From positions 1,054,001 to 1,118,000 of the forward strand of contig CP064985.1 of the NCBI GenBank assembly GCA_016699675.1: a DNA stretch of 64,000 nt. Reading direction: 5' to 3'. The notes under the pieces are model-generated. The model did not search any database. It saw only the letters and a list, made by a program, of their open reading frames with translations, and was not told where the DNA came from. The translations under genes were made by a program, and so were the position numbers. Origin of the DNA: Austwickia sp. (GTDB lineage: Bacteria; Actinomycetota; Actinomycetes; Actinomycetales; Dermatophilaceae). Positions 23,464 through 32,713 of the stretch are shown in pieces. Within the stretch, counting starts at the first letter, position 1. The number at the start of each line of letters is the position of its first letter.

Positions 23464-23691
23464 ATGGCGGAACGGGTCAGGCGTGCGCTGGCGGTGCTGT
23501 TCTTGGCCGCCGCTGTCGTCGCGGCGATCCTGGTGCCGGTGCGCGGCATCACCCCCGTGCCAGGGCTCCTCTTCCTGACGATGTTTCTCGTCGCCACGGC
23601 CGCCAAGCCGGAGCCGGGGGCCGAGCGAGACGACCACAGCACCGACGCGTCCGAGGATCGCCTGAGCGACCGCTTCCCTGGGCCCGGTTAG
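23464..23691 (+). CDS. Small membrane protein, two transmembrane helices
   Basis: 75-aa protein with hydrophobic segments at about residues 8-26 (ALAVLFLAAAVVAAILVPV) and 33-46 (LLFLTMFLVATAA), separated by a short loop, and a charged Asp/Glu/Ser tail. The ATG at 23464 is used; longer open frame upstream begins with Arg/Pro-rich sequence. Its stop overlaps, tail to tail, the stop of the SDR gene on the other strand. Unknown role. Confidence 0.6.
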   Translation: MAERVRRALAVLFLAAAVVAAILVPVRGITPVPGLLFLTMFLVATAAKPEPGAERDDHSTDASEDRLSDRFPGPG

Positions 23692-24551
23692 AGGCCGACG
23701 CTGCCCTGCATGATCCCGCCGTCGACCACCATGGTCGTCGCAGTCATGTACGACGCCGCGTCGCTGGCCACGAACACCACCGCCGCCGCGATCTCCTCCG
23801 GCGCCGCGACCCGGCCCATCGGGATGGCCGCGTTGAGCTTGGCCGTCTTCTCGGCGTCCGCCATCGTCGAGGCGTTGATCGGGGTGTCCACGGCGCCGGG
23901 CGCGACGCCGACCATGCGGATCCCGTGCGCGCCGAGCTCCACCCCCGCCGTCCGGGTCAGCATCCGCATCCCGCCCTTGGCCACGCAGTACGCCGTGTTC
24001 CCCGGCATCGGCCAGTCCTCGTGCACCGAGCTGATGTTGACGATGACCCCGCCGCCGCCCTGCGCGACGAACTGCTTGGCCGCGAGCTGCGCCCCGAAGT
24101 ACGCGCCCTTGAGGTCGATGCCCATCACCCGGTCGTAGTCTGCCTCGGTCGTCTCCAGCAGCGACTGGCGCGTCTCGATCCCCGCGTTGTTGACGAAGAC
24201 GTCGAGCCGGCCGTACGTCGCGACCGCACGCGCCACCAGGTCTTCCAGCCGCGCCACGACCGAGACGTCGTCCTGGACCGCGACGGCCTTGCCTCCGGAG
24301 CCCTCGATCTCCGCGGCGATGTCGGCGTTGAGCTCGGGATGGACCACGTAGTCGATGACGACGTTGCCCCCGGCGGCCCCCGCGGCCTCGGCGATCGCGG
24401 CCCCGATGCCGGTGTTGCCGCCGGTGACGACGACGGTCTTCCCGGCGAGCAGGTCGCTGGTCGGCAGCGAGACGTGGGCGGGTCGGTCGGCGTCCGCGCT
24501 CGTCCGCGGGGACGCCAGCGCGTCCGAGGCGGGTCGGGTCTGATCGGTCAT
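23688..24551 (-). CDS. Short-chain dehydrogenase/reductase (glucose 1-dehydrogenase-like)
   Basis: Classical SDR of 287 aa. Cofactor motif TGGNTGIG near residue 45, NNAG near residue 122, and catalytic Ser...Tyr-x-x-x-Lys (NISSVHED..., AYCVAK) are intact; PGAVDTPIN and VDGGIMQG close the fold. The sequence resembles glucose 1-dehydrogenases. An N-terminal 30-residue Ser/Asp-rich extension is present. Its start overlaps the stop of the GH63-like hydrolase (ATGA), suggesting joint expression and a role in sugar metabolism. Confidence 0.85.
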   Translation of the reverse strand: MTDQTRPASDALASPRTSADADRPAHVSLPTSDLLAGKTVVVTGGNTGIGAAIAEAAGAAGGNVVIDYVVHPELNADIAAEIEGSGGKAVAVQDDVSVVARLEDLVARAVATYGRLDVFVNNAGIETRQSLLETTEADYDRVMGIDLKGAYFGAQLAAKQFVAQGGGGVIVNISSVHEDWPMPGNTAYCVAKGGMRMLTRTAGVELGAHGIRMVGVAPGAVDTPINASTMADAEKTAKLNAAIPMGRVAAPEEIAAAVVFVASDAASYMTATTMVVDGGIMQGSVGL

Positions 24552-27546
24552 TGCTGGGCTCCTGGGCTCGGGTCGGGCTGGGGCGTCGGGGATTCGGCGC
24601 CCGCGGGCGCGGGGCCGGAGGCCGGATCGTGGGCGTGTGCGCCGCCCTGGTCGTCGCTGCTGGCCAGCGGGTGGCAGATGAGGTGCGCGACCAGGGCGGT
24701 CCAACCGGTCTGATGGGAGGCGCCCAGGCCGAGGCCGGAGTCGCCGTGGAAGTACTCCGAGAACGCCGGGTGATCCCACAGCGGCCCGTCGCCGTGGTCC
24801 CGCGGAGTCCCGGGGCGGCGCCCCGCACGGGACGCATCGGGCGCATCGGGGCCGCTGGCGGCGCCGGCGGCCCCGGCCGCGCTGGCGGCGTCGGACGCGC
24901 TGGCCGCGTTGGACGCGCTCGCCGCGTCGGCTGGCAGGAAGAGCGCGACGAGGCGGCGGTGCAACTCGTCGGCGACCCCGTCAAGGGACACGACATGTCC
25001 GGAGCCGGTGGGCATCTCGACCGTCAGCTCGCCGCCGGCCCCGCGGGCGTAGGTGCGCAGCGCGTCGACGATGAGCGCATTGAGCGGGAACCAGATCGGC
25101 CCGCGCCAGTTGCTGTTCCCGCCGAAGAGCCCGGTGTCAGACTCGCCGGCGACGTACCGGATGGACAGGTCCCGGCCTCCCAGGGTGTCGCTGAAACCGT
25201 CCCGGTACGCCGCGCTCAGCGAGCGCACGCCGTACGGCGAGAGGAACTCGCGCTCGTCGAGGAGGCGCGCCAGCACGCGGGCGTACCGCGCGGGCTCCAC
25301 CAACGCGAGCGTCTGGGTGGCGCTGTCCCCGCTGCCCGAGGTGAGGAGCGCCCGGGTGAGCTCGGGAAGGTTCTCCGCCAGCCACGCCCGGCGCTGGGTG
25401 AAGTCCGGCAGCTCGGTGGCGACCCAGCTCGGCGAGAGGGCGACGGCCAGGACCGGCACCATGCCGACGAGCGAGCGGACGCGGACCGGGTGGGCGGCGC
25501 CGTCGGGGTCGACGAGGGTGTCGTAGAAGAAGCCGTCGGACTCGTGCCAGAGGCTGACGCCGGTGACGCCGTACGTCTCCATAGCCTCGGCGATCGTCAG
25601 GAATCGTTCCAGGCACATCGTGGCGACGTCGTCCCACGCCTGGTCGTGCCGGGCGAGATCCTGGGCGATCCGCAGCAGCGACAGCGCGAAGAACGCCATC
25701 CAGCTGGTCGCGTCGGACTGCTCCAGGCGCCACCCGTCGGGGACGTCGCGAGACCGGTCGAACAGCGAGATGTTGTCCATCCCGAGGAAGCCGCCCTCGA
25801 ACAAGTCAGAGCCGTCGGCGTCCTTGCGGTTCACCCACCAGGCCAGATTGACCAGCAGCTTCGTCGCGATCCGGGTGAGGAAGCCGTGATCCCAAGCGCC
25901 GTCGCGCTGGTAGACCAGCCACGCCGCCCACGCGTGCACGGGCGGGTTGACGTCGGAGAAGCTCCATTCGTACGCCGGGAGCTGGCCGTTCGGGTGCTGC
26001 GCCCATTCGCTGCAGATGAGCAGCAGCTGGCTCTTGGCGTACGCCGGGTCGACGTACGACAGCGCCACCGCGTGGGAGGCGAGATCCCAGGAGGCGAACC
26101 ACGGATACTCCCACTCGTCCGGCATCGACATGACGTCGGCGAGTTCGAGGTGGCGCCAGGAGGTGTTCCGGCCCGCGGACTCGCGGTCGCGGCGCTGCGG
26201 CGGGGGCGGCGGCTGCGCCGGGTCGCCCGCCAGCCACTCGCGCACGGAGTAGCGGTAGATCTGCTTGCCCCACATCAGCCCCGCAAACGCGCGGCGCGCG
26301 ACGAGGTGCTCCTCCGGCGGTCGGTCGGCCGGGATCACCGCGGTGTAGAACTCGTCCGCCTCCCGTTCGCGGTCCGCCAGCACGACGTCGTACGACGTGC
26401 CGAAGGGCGCCGCGCTGCCCGCTCCCTCCGCGAGGCGCAGGCGGATGGTGCGGGTCTGACCGGGGGCGATGTCGCCGAGGTCGTAGTGGAAGGCGACCTT
26501 GGTGCCCACCCCGCCGGTGTTGAGCGCGCTGCGATCGCCGTGCACGACGGCGCGGTCGACGCCGTTCTTCGGATAGGGCGACGGCTCGCGACCGGAGGCG
26601 CGGGCGGCAAAGGCCGCGGACGCGCCGTACAGTCCCTCGATGTCGGTCTCGTTGTCGCAGACGAGGACCTCGGGGAGCCTCGAGGTCTGGGCTGCTTCGG
26701 CGGGTTCGGCGGCATCGGTGGCTTCGGCCGCCTCGGCGAAGCAGCGGTAGCGACCGAGGAAGTCGTGGACCGCCTCGACCAGGCGATAGCCGCGGGCCTC
26801 GGCGGGCTGGGCGCCCGGCGGGGCGTCGGCCGACGGCGCGCGATCCAGATCCGTCAGGCTCGGGTGGCGGGGGTCGCGGCCCCAGGCCCAGGTGTTGCGG
26901 AACCACAGCTGCGGCAGCACGTGCAGCGGCGCCGGGTCGGGGCCGTGGTTGGTGACGTCGATCTGGATGCAGATGTCGTCGGGCCCGGCCTTGGCGTGCG
27001 TGACCACCACGTCGAAGAACCGATCCTCGGCGAGGATCCCGGTGTCGGCCAGCTCGTACTCCGGCTGCGTGCGGTCCCGGGCGGCGTTCTCGCGCCGCAG
27101 CTCGTCGTACGGGTAGGGGGCCTGCGGGTAGCGGTAGAGCCAGCGCGCGAAGCTGTGGGTGGGGGTGGCGTCGAGGGGCCACCAGTACTCCTTGACGTCC
27201 TCGCCGTGGTTGCCCTCGGCGTTGGTGAGGCCGAACGGCCGCTCCTTGAGGCGGTCGTCGCGGCCGTTCCAGAGCGCCAACGCGAGGTTGAGGAAGCCAT
27301 AGCGATCGCACAGGCCCGCGAGGCCGTCCTCGCCCCAGCGGTACGCCCGGGCGTGCGCGTGGTCGAAGGGAAAGTCGTTCCAGGCGTCCCCGGTGGCGGA
27401 AAAGTCCTCGCGGACCGTGCCCCACTGGCGACCCGAAACGTACGGCCCCGCAGTCGCCAGGGGTCGTCGTCGCGCGGGGCCTCGGCGAGCCGGGCGTGCT
27501 CGGCCGTGCTCGGGTGCGGGCGAGGCGGCTGATGACGCGGGCTCAC
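24548..27546 (-). CDS. GH63-like glycoside hydrolase, apparent one-base frameshift near N-terminus
   Basis: About 1000-residue (alpha/alpha)6-type glycosidase of the GH63 group that includes mannosyl/glucosylglycerate hydrolases. Hallmarks: WGTVREDFSATG, RAYRWGEDGL, GLTNAEGNHGEDVKEYWW, EWEYPWFASWDLASHAVAL, and the GGNSNWRGPIWFPLN substrate region, followed by a region of Ala/Ser-rich linker and a final SEYFHGDSGLGLGASHQTGWTALV. The natural start seems to be GTG at 27546, whose frame reads AEHARLAEAPRDDDPWRLRG; the next residues PYVSGRQWGTVRED are one frame away. One missing base in the GC run at 27441-27450 explains this. A TTG at 27280 is the only long in-frame start otherwise and would delete conserved motifs. 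Confidence 0.82.
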
Positions 27547-27623
27547 GCGCTCAGGGTGCCACGGCCACCGTGGGAGCGCCCCCGGGCTGAGCTGAGGGTT
27601 TCCTGAGCGTGGCTCCGCCGGGG

Positions 27624-28366
27624 TCAGGGGTCGTCCGGCAGGCCGCACGCGCGGCGCAGGTCCCGCTCGGCCGCTTGCATCCGTTCGCGCCCCCAGATCG
27701 CGATCGGGGGGAATACCTGCATCTTGCTCGCGGTGCGGTCGTCGAGCCACAACTGCAGGTACGGCGACTCGACGCGCCCCTCCGGCTTGTCCTTGGACTG
27801 GGGCAGCTCGTCGTACCGGTTCTTGCCGCCGATCAGGGCGCCGAGGAAGCCTCGTACCGGTTGAACTTCAGCGCCACCACCCGGTTCGTCTCGTGGATGG
27901 CCACGACCTTGCCGTCCTTGACCGCCCGAATGGTGCCGTCGCTGACCTCGTAGCTCACGTGCCATGCGCCCCGGAGCGCCACTGCGGTGCCACCGAGGCC
28001 GACCAGGGCACCCCCGCTCATCGTGGTCGCCGCGTGCAGCACGGAGTCCAGGTAGGTCGGCTCGCCGCCGTAGAACACGGGACCGAGCGCGAGGGCGACT
28101 CCCGCGTATATACCCGCCAGGGTCGACGTCGGCCCGAAGAGCGTGCTGCGTTGCGGCGCGATGGTCAGCTTCCCGCCCAGCATGGACAGGTCGCCGCGGC
28201 GCACCTCGATCGGCGGCGGCGGGGCGTGGTCACCGAGCCGCGCCTGCCCGGGGCTGCCGGGGTCGGGACCGGCCAACGGTACGTCGGGTGCCGCGGCCGG
28301 GCCGTGGATGACGTCCTGGACCCCCACCTCGTCCTGCGGGTCGCGTCGCACCTCGCGATCGGTCAT
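27624..28366 (-). pseudogene. bPH-like membrane protein with one-base frameshift, second of two paralogs
   Basis: The frame starts at ATG 28366 (overlapping the upstream paralog's stop) and runs MTDREVRR..., two hydrophobic helices (TSTLAGIYAGVALALGPVFY; MSGGALVGLGGTAVAL), then a PH-like strand region SYEVSDGTIRAVKDGKVVAIHETNRVVALKFN. At about 27850 the frame breaks: NRYE continues as GFLGALIGGKNRYDELPQSK in the next frame, ending FPPIAIWGRERMQAAERDLRRACGLP. That end matches the paralog's LPPLKIWGRRRAEALAGLCAACGLP, so the two pieces are one gene missing a base (GAGGC for GAGGGC). Unknown function. Confidence 0.7.
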
Positions 28367-28971
28367 GGCGAGCCCCCTGGCGAGCCCTCTGCCGACTCGG
28401 CGTCGGCGTCGGCGTCGGCCGCGCGCGGCGAGCCGTCGGCGGGCAGCCCGCAGGCGGCGCACAGGCCGGCCAGCGCCTCGGCCCGCCGTCGACCCCAGAT
28501 CTTGAGCGGCGGGAGCGCCGTGATCCGCGACCCGTCGCGGTCGGCCACCGTGACGAGGAGCCTCGGGACGGCCTGGGCGACCCCGAACAGCATGCCCGAC
28601 GAAGACCAGGCCAGCCGGCGAATGCCCTGGACGGGGACCGTCACGTCGGAGCCGGTGGACTCCTGCGCCCGAAGGCGGCCGTGGCCGACCTCGTACTCCG
28701 GGCACGTTCTCGTCAGGGCGACCCGCAGGAGCAGCCCGAGGACGCTCACCAGCGGAAACATCAGGCTGAAGAAGACGGCGAACTGCGCGGCCTTCGGCCA
28801 GGCCCGGGGCGGCGGGATGACGGCCTGGGCGACCGTCATCAGCGGGAACAGCAGGACCGCCATCGCCAGCGCCTCGAGGGCGATGGCCCGCCAGGGCAGG
28901 TGGGCGTCCTCGCGCACGACGTACGACGCCTGCTCGTCCCCCGGCCCCCACGATCCGCCGCGCTCGTCCAT
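28363..28971 (-). CDS. bPH-like membrane protein, first of two paralogs
   Basis: 202-aa protein with two or three hydrophobic helices (AIALEALAMAVLLFPLMTVA; FAVFFSLMFPLVSVLGLLLRVAL) and a C-terminal beta-rich domain (EYEVGHGRLRAQESTGSDVTVPVQGIRRLAW ... RLLVTVADRDGSRITALPPLKIWG) that looks like a bacterial PH-type domain. ATG at 28971; a TTG one codon earlier is possible. It is paralogous to and translationally coupled with the next gene. An Asp/Ala repeat (ADADADAES) marks its tail. Function unknown. Confidence 0.65.
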   Translation of the reverse strand: MDERGGSWGPGDEQASYVVREDAHLPWRAIALEALAMAVLLFPLMTVAQAVIPPPRAWPKAAQFAVFFSLMFPLVSVLGLLLRVALTRTCPEYEVGHGRLRAQESTGSDVTVPVQGIRRLAWSSSGMLFGVAQAVPRLLVTVADRDGSRITALPPLKIWGRRRAEALAGLCAACGLPADGSPRAADADADAESAEGSPGGSP

Positions 28972-29057
28972 CAACCCATCGTCGCCCCGGACCAGCCCGT
29001 TGCGCGAACGACCCCCCTGGGGTGCTGGCAGCCAACCGAACTCATTAGCGTGGGCGC

Positions 29058-30107
29058 ATGCTGAACGTTGCCGCCTACGCCGCGCCCGCCGCCGGGGCCC
29101 CCCTGGAGAAGATCACCATCAGCCGCCGGGACGTCGGCGCGACCGATGTGCAGATCGAGATCGCCTACGCGGGCATCTGCCACTCCGACATCCACACCGT
29201 CCGGGACGAGTGGGGTCAGATGACCTACCCCCTCGCCCCCGGCCACGAGATCGTGGGCCGCGTCACCGAAGTCGGCGCCGACGTGGCGAAGTTCGCCGTC
29301 GGGGACATTGTCGGCGTCGGCTGCATGGTCGACTCGTGCCGGCGCTGCGCGGCCTGCGAGGACGGCCTCGAGAACTACTGCCTCGAGGGCAACATCGGCA
29401 CGTACGGCGCGATGGGGTACGACGGCCAGATGACCCAGGGCGGGTATTCGACGCATGTGGTCGTCGAGGAGCGGTTCGTCGTGCGGATCCCCGAGTCCCT
29501 GCAGGGCGACAAGCTCGCCGCCACCACCCCACTGCTGTGCGCAGGCATCACCCTGTACTCACCGCTGCGGCACTGGGGCGTCGGCCCCGGCACCAAGGTC
29601 GGCATTATCGGCATGGGCGGCCTCGGTCACGTCGGCGTGAAGATCGCCGCGGCGATGGGCGCGGAGGTCACGGTCCTGTCGCACAGCCTGGCCAAGAAGG
29701 ACGACGGCCTGAAGTTCGGGGCGACCCGCTACGTGGCGACCTCCGACGAGGCCGCGATGGCGGAGCTGCGCGGGGGCCTCGACCTCATCATCAACACTGT
29801 CTCGGTCAACCTGCCGCTGGACGACTACCTCGCGCTGCTGCGGTACGACGGCACGCTGGTCGAGCTCGGTGCCCCCACCAACCCGCTGGAGGTGGCGGGG
29901 TTCTCGCTGATCGTGGCCCGCAAGGCGCTGGCCGGCTCGTGCATCGGCGGGATGCCGGAGACCCAGGAGATGCTCGACTTCTGCGCCGAGCACGGGATCG
30001 TCGCCGAGATCGAGCAGATCAACGCGGATTACATCAACGAGGCCTACGACCGGGTCGTCGCCTCGGACGTCCGCTACCGCTTCGTGATCGACGCCAAGAC
30101 CTTCTAG
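29058..30107 (+). CDS. Zinc-dependent alcohol dehydrogenase (cinnamyl-alcohol dehydrogenase type)
   Basis: MDR-superfamily enzyme of 349 aa, reducing aldehydes with NADPH. Catalytic zinc ligands lie in GICHSDIHT and GHEIVGRV; structural zinc cysteines in CMVDSCRRCAACEDGLENYC; the cofactor motif GMGGLGHVGVKIA. The layout and 349-aa size match the YahK/CAD branch, which prefers NADP and broad aldehyde substrates. CATTAG lies close before the ATG and no ribosome site is evident, so the message might be leaderless. A repeat-rich spacer follows. Confidence 0.9.
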   Translation: MLNVAAYAAPAAGAPLEKITISRRDVGATDVQIEIAYAGICHSDIHTVRDEWGQMTYPLAPGHEIVGRVTEVGADVAKFAVGDIVGVGCMVDSCRRCAACEDGLENYCLEGNIGTYGAMGYDGQMTQGGYSTHVVVEERFVVRIPESLQGDKLAATTPLLCAGITLYSPLRHWGVGPGTKVGIIGMGGLGHVGVKIAAAMGAEVTVLSHSLAKKDDGLKFGATRYVATSDEAAMAELRGGLDLIINTVSVNLPLDDYLALLRYDGTLVELGAPTNPLEVAGFSLIVARKALAGSCIGGMPETQEMLDFCAEHGIVAEIEQINADYINEAYDRVVASDVRYRFVIDAKTF

Positions 30108-30604
30108 GCGGGCCGGGCCTCGACCGGTTCAGGTCGCGCCAAACCGGCAGAGAGGCGCCTTGTCTCACGCCGATATCCGCACACCGCGTGAGGCGCCTCT
30201 TCTCGTGGTGGGCGCCTCACCAAGGGGCGGGCGCCTCTCCCCGTGGTGAGCGCCTACCCCGCGTGAGGCGCCTCTCCTCACGCCGATAACCGCGCACCGC
30301 GTGAGGCGCCTCCTCTCATGGCGAGAGAGCACTCGTACGTACGAGTGCTCTCTCCACCCCAGGAGAGGCGCCTCACCAAGGACAGGGGCCTAGAGCGCGG
30401 CGTGGTCGAGGCAGCCGTCCCCGGATCGCGCCAGGCCCGTGGCGACGGGGCCCGGATCGCGCCAGGCCCGAAGCGGCGGTCCGCGTGTGAGTCCACTCAC
30501 GCGCCAGTGAACCCCGCACACCCCGGGTGAGCCCGCATTTACGCTGGTGAGACCTATGCCGGTCGACCCCTCGCCGGCATGCCGCGCTCACCCGAGGAGG
30601 ACCC
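30108..30604. repeat. Repeat-rich intergenic region with a 32-bp perfect palindrome
   Basis: At least six copies of the palindromic decamer GAGGCGCCTC or close variants lie at 30150-30375. A 41-bp direct repeat (positions 30164-30204 and 30277-30317, starting CTCACGCCGATA) differs at only a few bases. A perfect 32-bp palindrome occupies 30323-30354 (half-site GAGAGAGCACTCGTAC). A 20-bp direct repeat CCCGGATCGCGCCAGGCCCG occurs at 30420-30439 and 30451-30470. No plausible gene is seen in the 497 bp; the hairpins may end transcription of the dehydrogenase gene. Confidence 0.85.
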
Positions 30605-32548
30605 GTGCGCCCAGGACATCCCCTGCGAGCCACCACCACCGACGCGGGCAAGTTCGTCACCGCCCAGGACGCCGTACGGCTCATCAACGACGGGGACACG
30701 GTCGCCACCAGCGGCTTCGTCGCGATCGGGTTCGCCGAGAACGTGGCGGTCGCGCTGGAGGAGCGGTTCCTCCAGACCGGTACGCCGCGCGGGCTGACCC
30801 TCTTCTTCGCGGCGGGGCAGGGCGACGGCAAGGAGCGCGGGCTCAACCACCTCGGCCACGAGGAACTCGTCGGCCGCGCCGTCGGCGGCCACTGGGGGCT
30901 TGTGCCCAAGCTGCAGCGCCTGGCGACGCAGAACCTCATCGAGGCGTGGAACCTGCCCCAGGGGGTCATCTGCCACCTGTTCCGGGACATCGCCGCGGGC
31001 AAACCGGGCACCCTGACCCGGGTGGGCCTGGGTACGTTCGTCGACCCCCGCTTCGGGGGCGGCAAGCTCAACGAGCGCACCCGCGAGGACCTGGTCCGGG
31101 TGATGGAGATCGACGACGCGGAGTACCTGCTCTACAAGTCCATTCCCATCGACGTCGCCATCGTCCGGGCCACCACGGCCGACCTCGACGGCAACCTGAC
31201 GATGGAGAAGGAGGCGCTGACCCTAGAGGCGCAGGCCATCGCCATGGCCGCCCGCAACTCCGGCGGGATCGTCATCGCCCAGGTCGAGCGGGTCGCCGAG
31301 CGCGGCTCGCTGAACGCCCGCCAGGTGAAGATCCCCGGTGTGCTCGTCGACTGCGTGGTGGTCGCGGAGAAGCCCGAATACCACCAGCAGTCCTTCGTCG
31401 AGCCCTACAGTCCGGCGTTCGCGCAGGAGCTGCGCGTCCCGGCGTCGTCGCTGCCGCCCATGCCGCTGACCCCGCGCAAGGTGATGGCCCGCCGCGCCGC
31501 GATGGAGCTGACCGCGAACGACGTCGTCAACCTCGGCATCGGCGTGCCCGAGGGGGTCGCCAGCGTCGCCGCCGAGGAACGGATCATCGACCTGCTCACG
31601 CTCACCGCCGAGCCGGGCGTCATCGGGGGCGTGCCCGCCGGCGGCCTCAACTTCGGCGCGGGCACCAACTCCCAGGCGATCCTCGACCAGCCCAACCAGT
31701 TCGACTTCTACGACGGCGGCGGCCTCGACATCGCGGTCCTCGGGCTCGCGCAGTGCGACCGGCTCGGCAATGTCAACGTGTCGCGCTTCGGGTCTCGTCT
31801 GGCCGGGGCCGGCGGCTTCATCAACATCAGCCAGAACGCGCGCACCGTGGTCTTCGCCGGCGCCTTCCGCGCCGGCACGACGGACGCCCGGGTGATCGAC
31901 GGCGCGCTGGCCATCGCCGCCGACGGCCCCGGCACCAAGTTCGTCCACGAGGTGGAGCACCGCACGTTCAGCGGCCAGGTCGCCGCCTCCCGCGGCCAGC
32001 GGGTCCTCTACGTCACCGAGCGCTGCGTCTTCCAGCTCACGGAGAATGGGCTGCGCCTGATCGAGATCGCCCCCGGCGTGGACCTGGAGCGGGACATCCT
32101 GGCCCAGATGGACTTCGCGCCCCTGGTCGAGGGCACCCCCGCCCTCATGGACCCGCGGATCTTCGCGCCCGGTCACATGGACCTGCGCGCCGATCTCCTC
32201 GACGTGCCCGTCGCCGACCGGCTGTTCCTCGACGCCGACCACGACCGCTTCTTCGTCGACTTTGAGGGCCTGCAGGTCCGCACGATGGCCGACGTCGAGC
32301 GGGTCCGCCGCGAGGTGTCGGGGCTGCTCGTGCCGCATGGTCGGCCCGTCTCGACCGTCGTCAACTACGACAAGTTCTCGATCGTGCCCGAACTGATCGA
32401 CGCGTACGTCGAGATGGTCACCGACCTCATGGACCGGTACTACGCCGACGCCACCCGCTACACCAGCAATGCCTTCCTGCGGGCCAAGCTGGGCGCGTCC
32501 GCCGTCGACGGGCCGTGCCCGACCGAGGCCTTCGAGCTGGGCGCCTGA
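30605..32548 (+). CDS. Acyl-CoA:acetate/3-ketoacid CoA-transferase, fused alpha-beta
   Basis: Family I CoA-transferase of 647 aa in which both subunit domains are joined (YdiF/propionate CoA-transferase type). The alpha half has TSGFVAIGFAENVAVAL and the acyl-CoA loop; the beta half has the catalytic glutamate in LGIGVPEGVAS. It is longer than the 520-530 aa typical of YdiF because of a C-terminal 100-residue helical extension (DKFSIVPELIDAYVEMVTDLMDRYY...TSNAFLRAKLG). It moves CoA between short acids such as acetoacetate and acetate. GTG start at 30605 with GAGGAGG upstream. The following BKACE enzyme makes acetoacetate, giving a coherent pair. Confidence 0.88.
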   Translation: MRPGHPLRATTTDAGKFVTAQDAVRLINDGDTVATSGFVAIGFAENVAVALEERFLQTGTPRGLTLFFAAGQGDGKERGLNHLGHEELVGRAVGGHWGLVPKLQRLATQNLIEAWNLPQGVICHLFRDIAAGKPGTLTRVGLGTFVDPRFGGGKLNERTREDLVRVMEIDDAEYLLYKSIPIDVAIVRATTADLDGNLTMEKEALTLEAQAIAMAARNSGGIVIAQVERVAERGSLNARQVKIPGVLVDCVVVAEKPEYHQQSFVEPYSPAFAQELRVPASSLPPMPLTPRKVMARRAAMELTANDVVNLGIGVPEGVASVAAEERIIDLLTLTAEPGVIGGVPAGGLNFGAGTNSQAILDQPNQFDFYDGGGLDIAVLGLAQCDRLGNVNVSRFGSRLAGAGGFINISQNARTVVFAGAFRAGTTDARVIDGALAIAADGPGTKFVHEVEHRTFSGQVAASRGQRVLYVTERCVFQLTENGLRLIEIAPGVDLERDILAQMDFAPLVEGTPALMDPRIFAPGHMDLRADLLDVPVADRLFLDADHDRFFVDFEGLQVRTMADVERVRREVSGLLVPHGRPVSTVVNYDKFSIVPELIDAYVEMVTDLMDRYYADATRYTSNAFLRAKLGASAVDGPCPTEAFELGA

Positions 32549-32615
32549 CGCCGTACGGTCAGCCACCGGCACGACGTACGGCGTCGCCCCGCCGCCGTAC
32601 GTCGCCGCCCGCCAT

Positions 32616-32670
32616 ACGACCAGAATCACCGGTCGTTCCCGCGTTGTACGCCGACGCCGCCCCCTAGATT
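32616..32670 (+). promoter_or_regulatory. Candidate operator and promoter before the BKACE gene
   Basis: ACGACC-N9-GGTCGT (32616-32636) is a perfect 6-bp inverted repeat. Just after it, GTTGTA (32643-32648) and TAGATT (32665-32670) are 16 bases apart. The ATG lies 43 bases past the -10. Suggests separate, regulated transcription of the BKACE gene. Confidence 0.4.
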
Positions 32671-32713
32671 GAGCCCGACCCCCGACCCGACCGACGCAGT
32701 TCGAGGTGGACTC

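Noticed and set aside
24551..27532. 993-codon open frame on the plus strand
   Set aside because: It is antisense to the GH63-like gene, has Arg/Ala/Gly-biased composition and no recognisable motif; GC-rich codon bias in the real gene keeps the opposite frame open.
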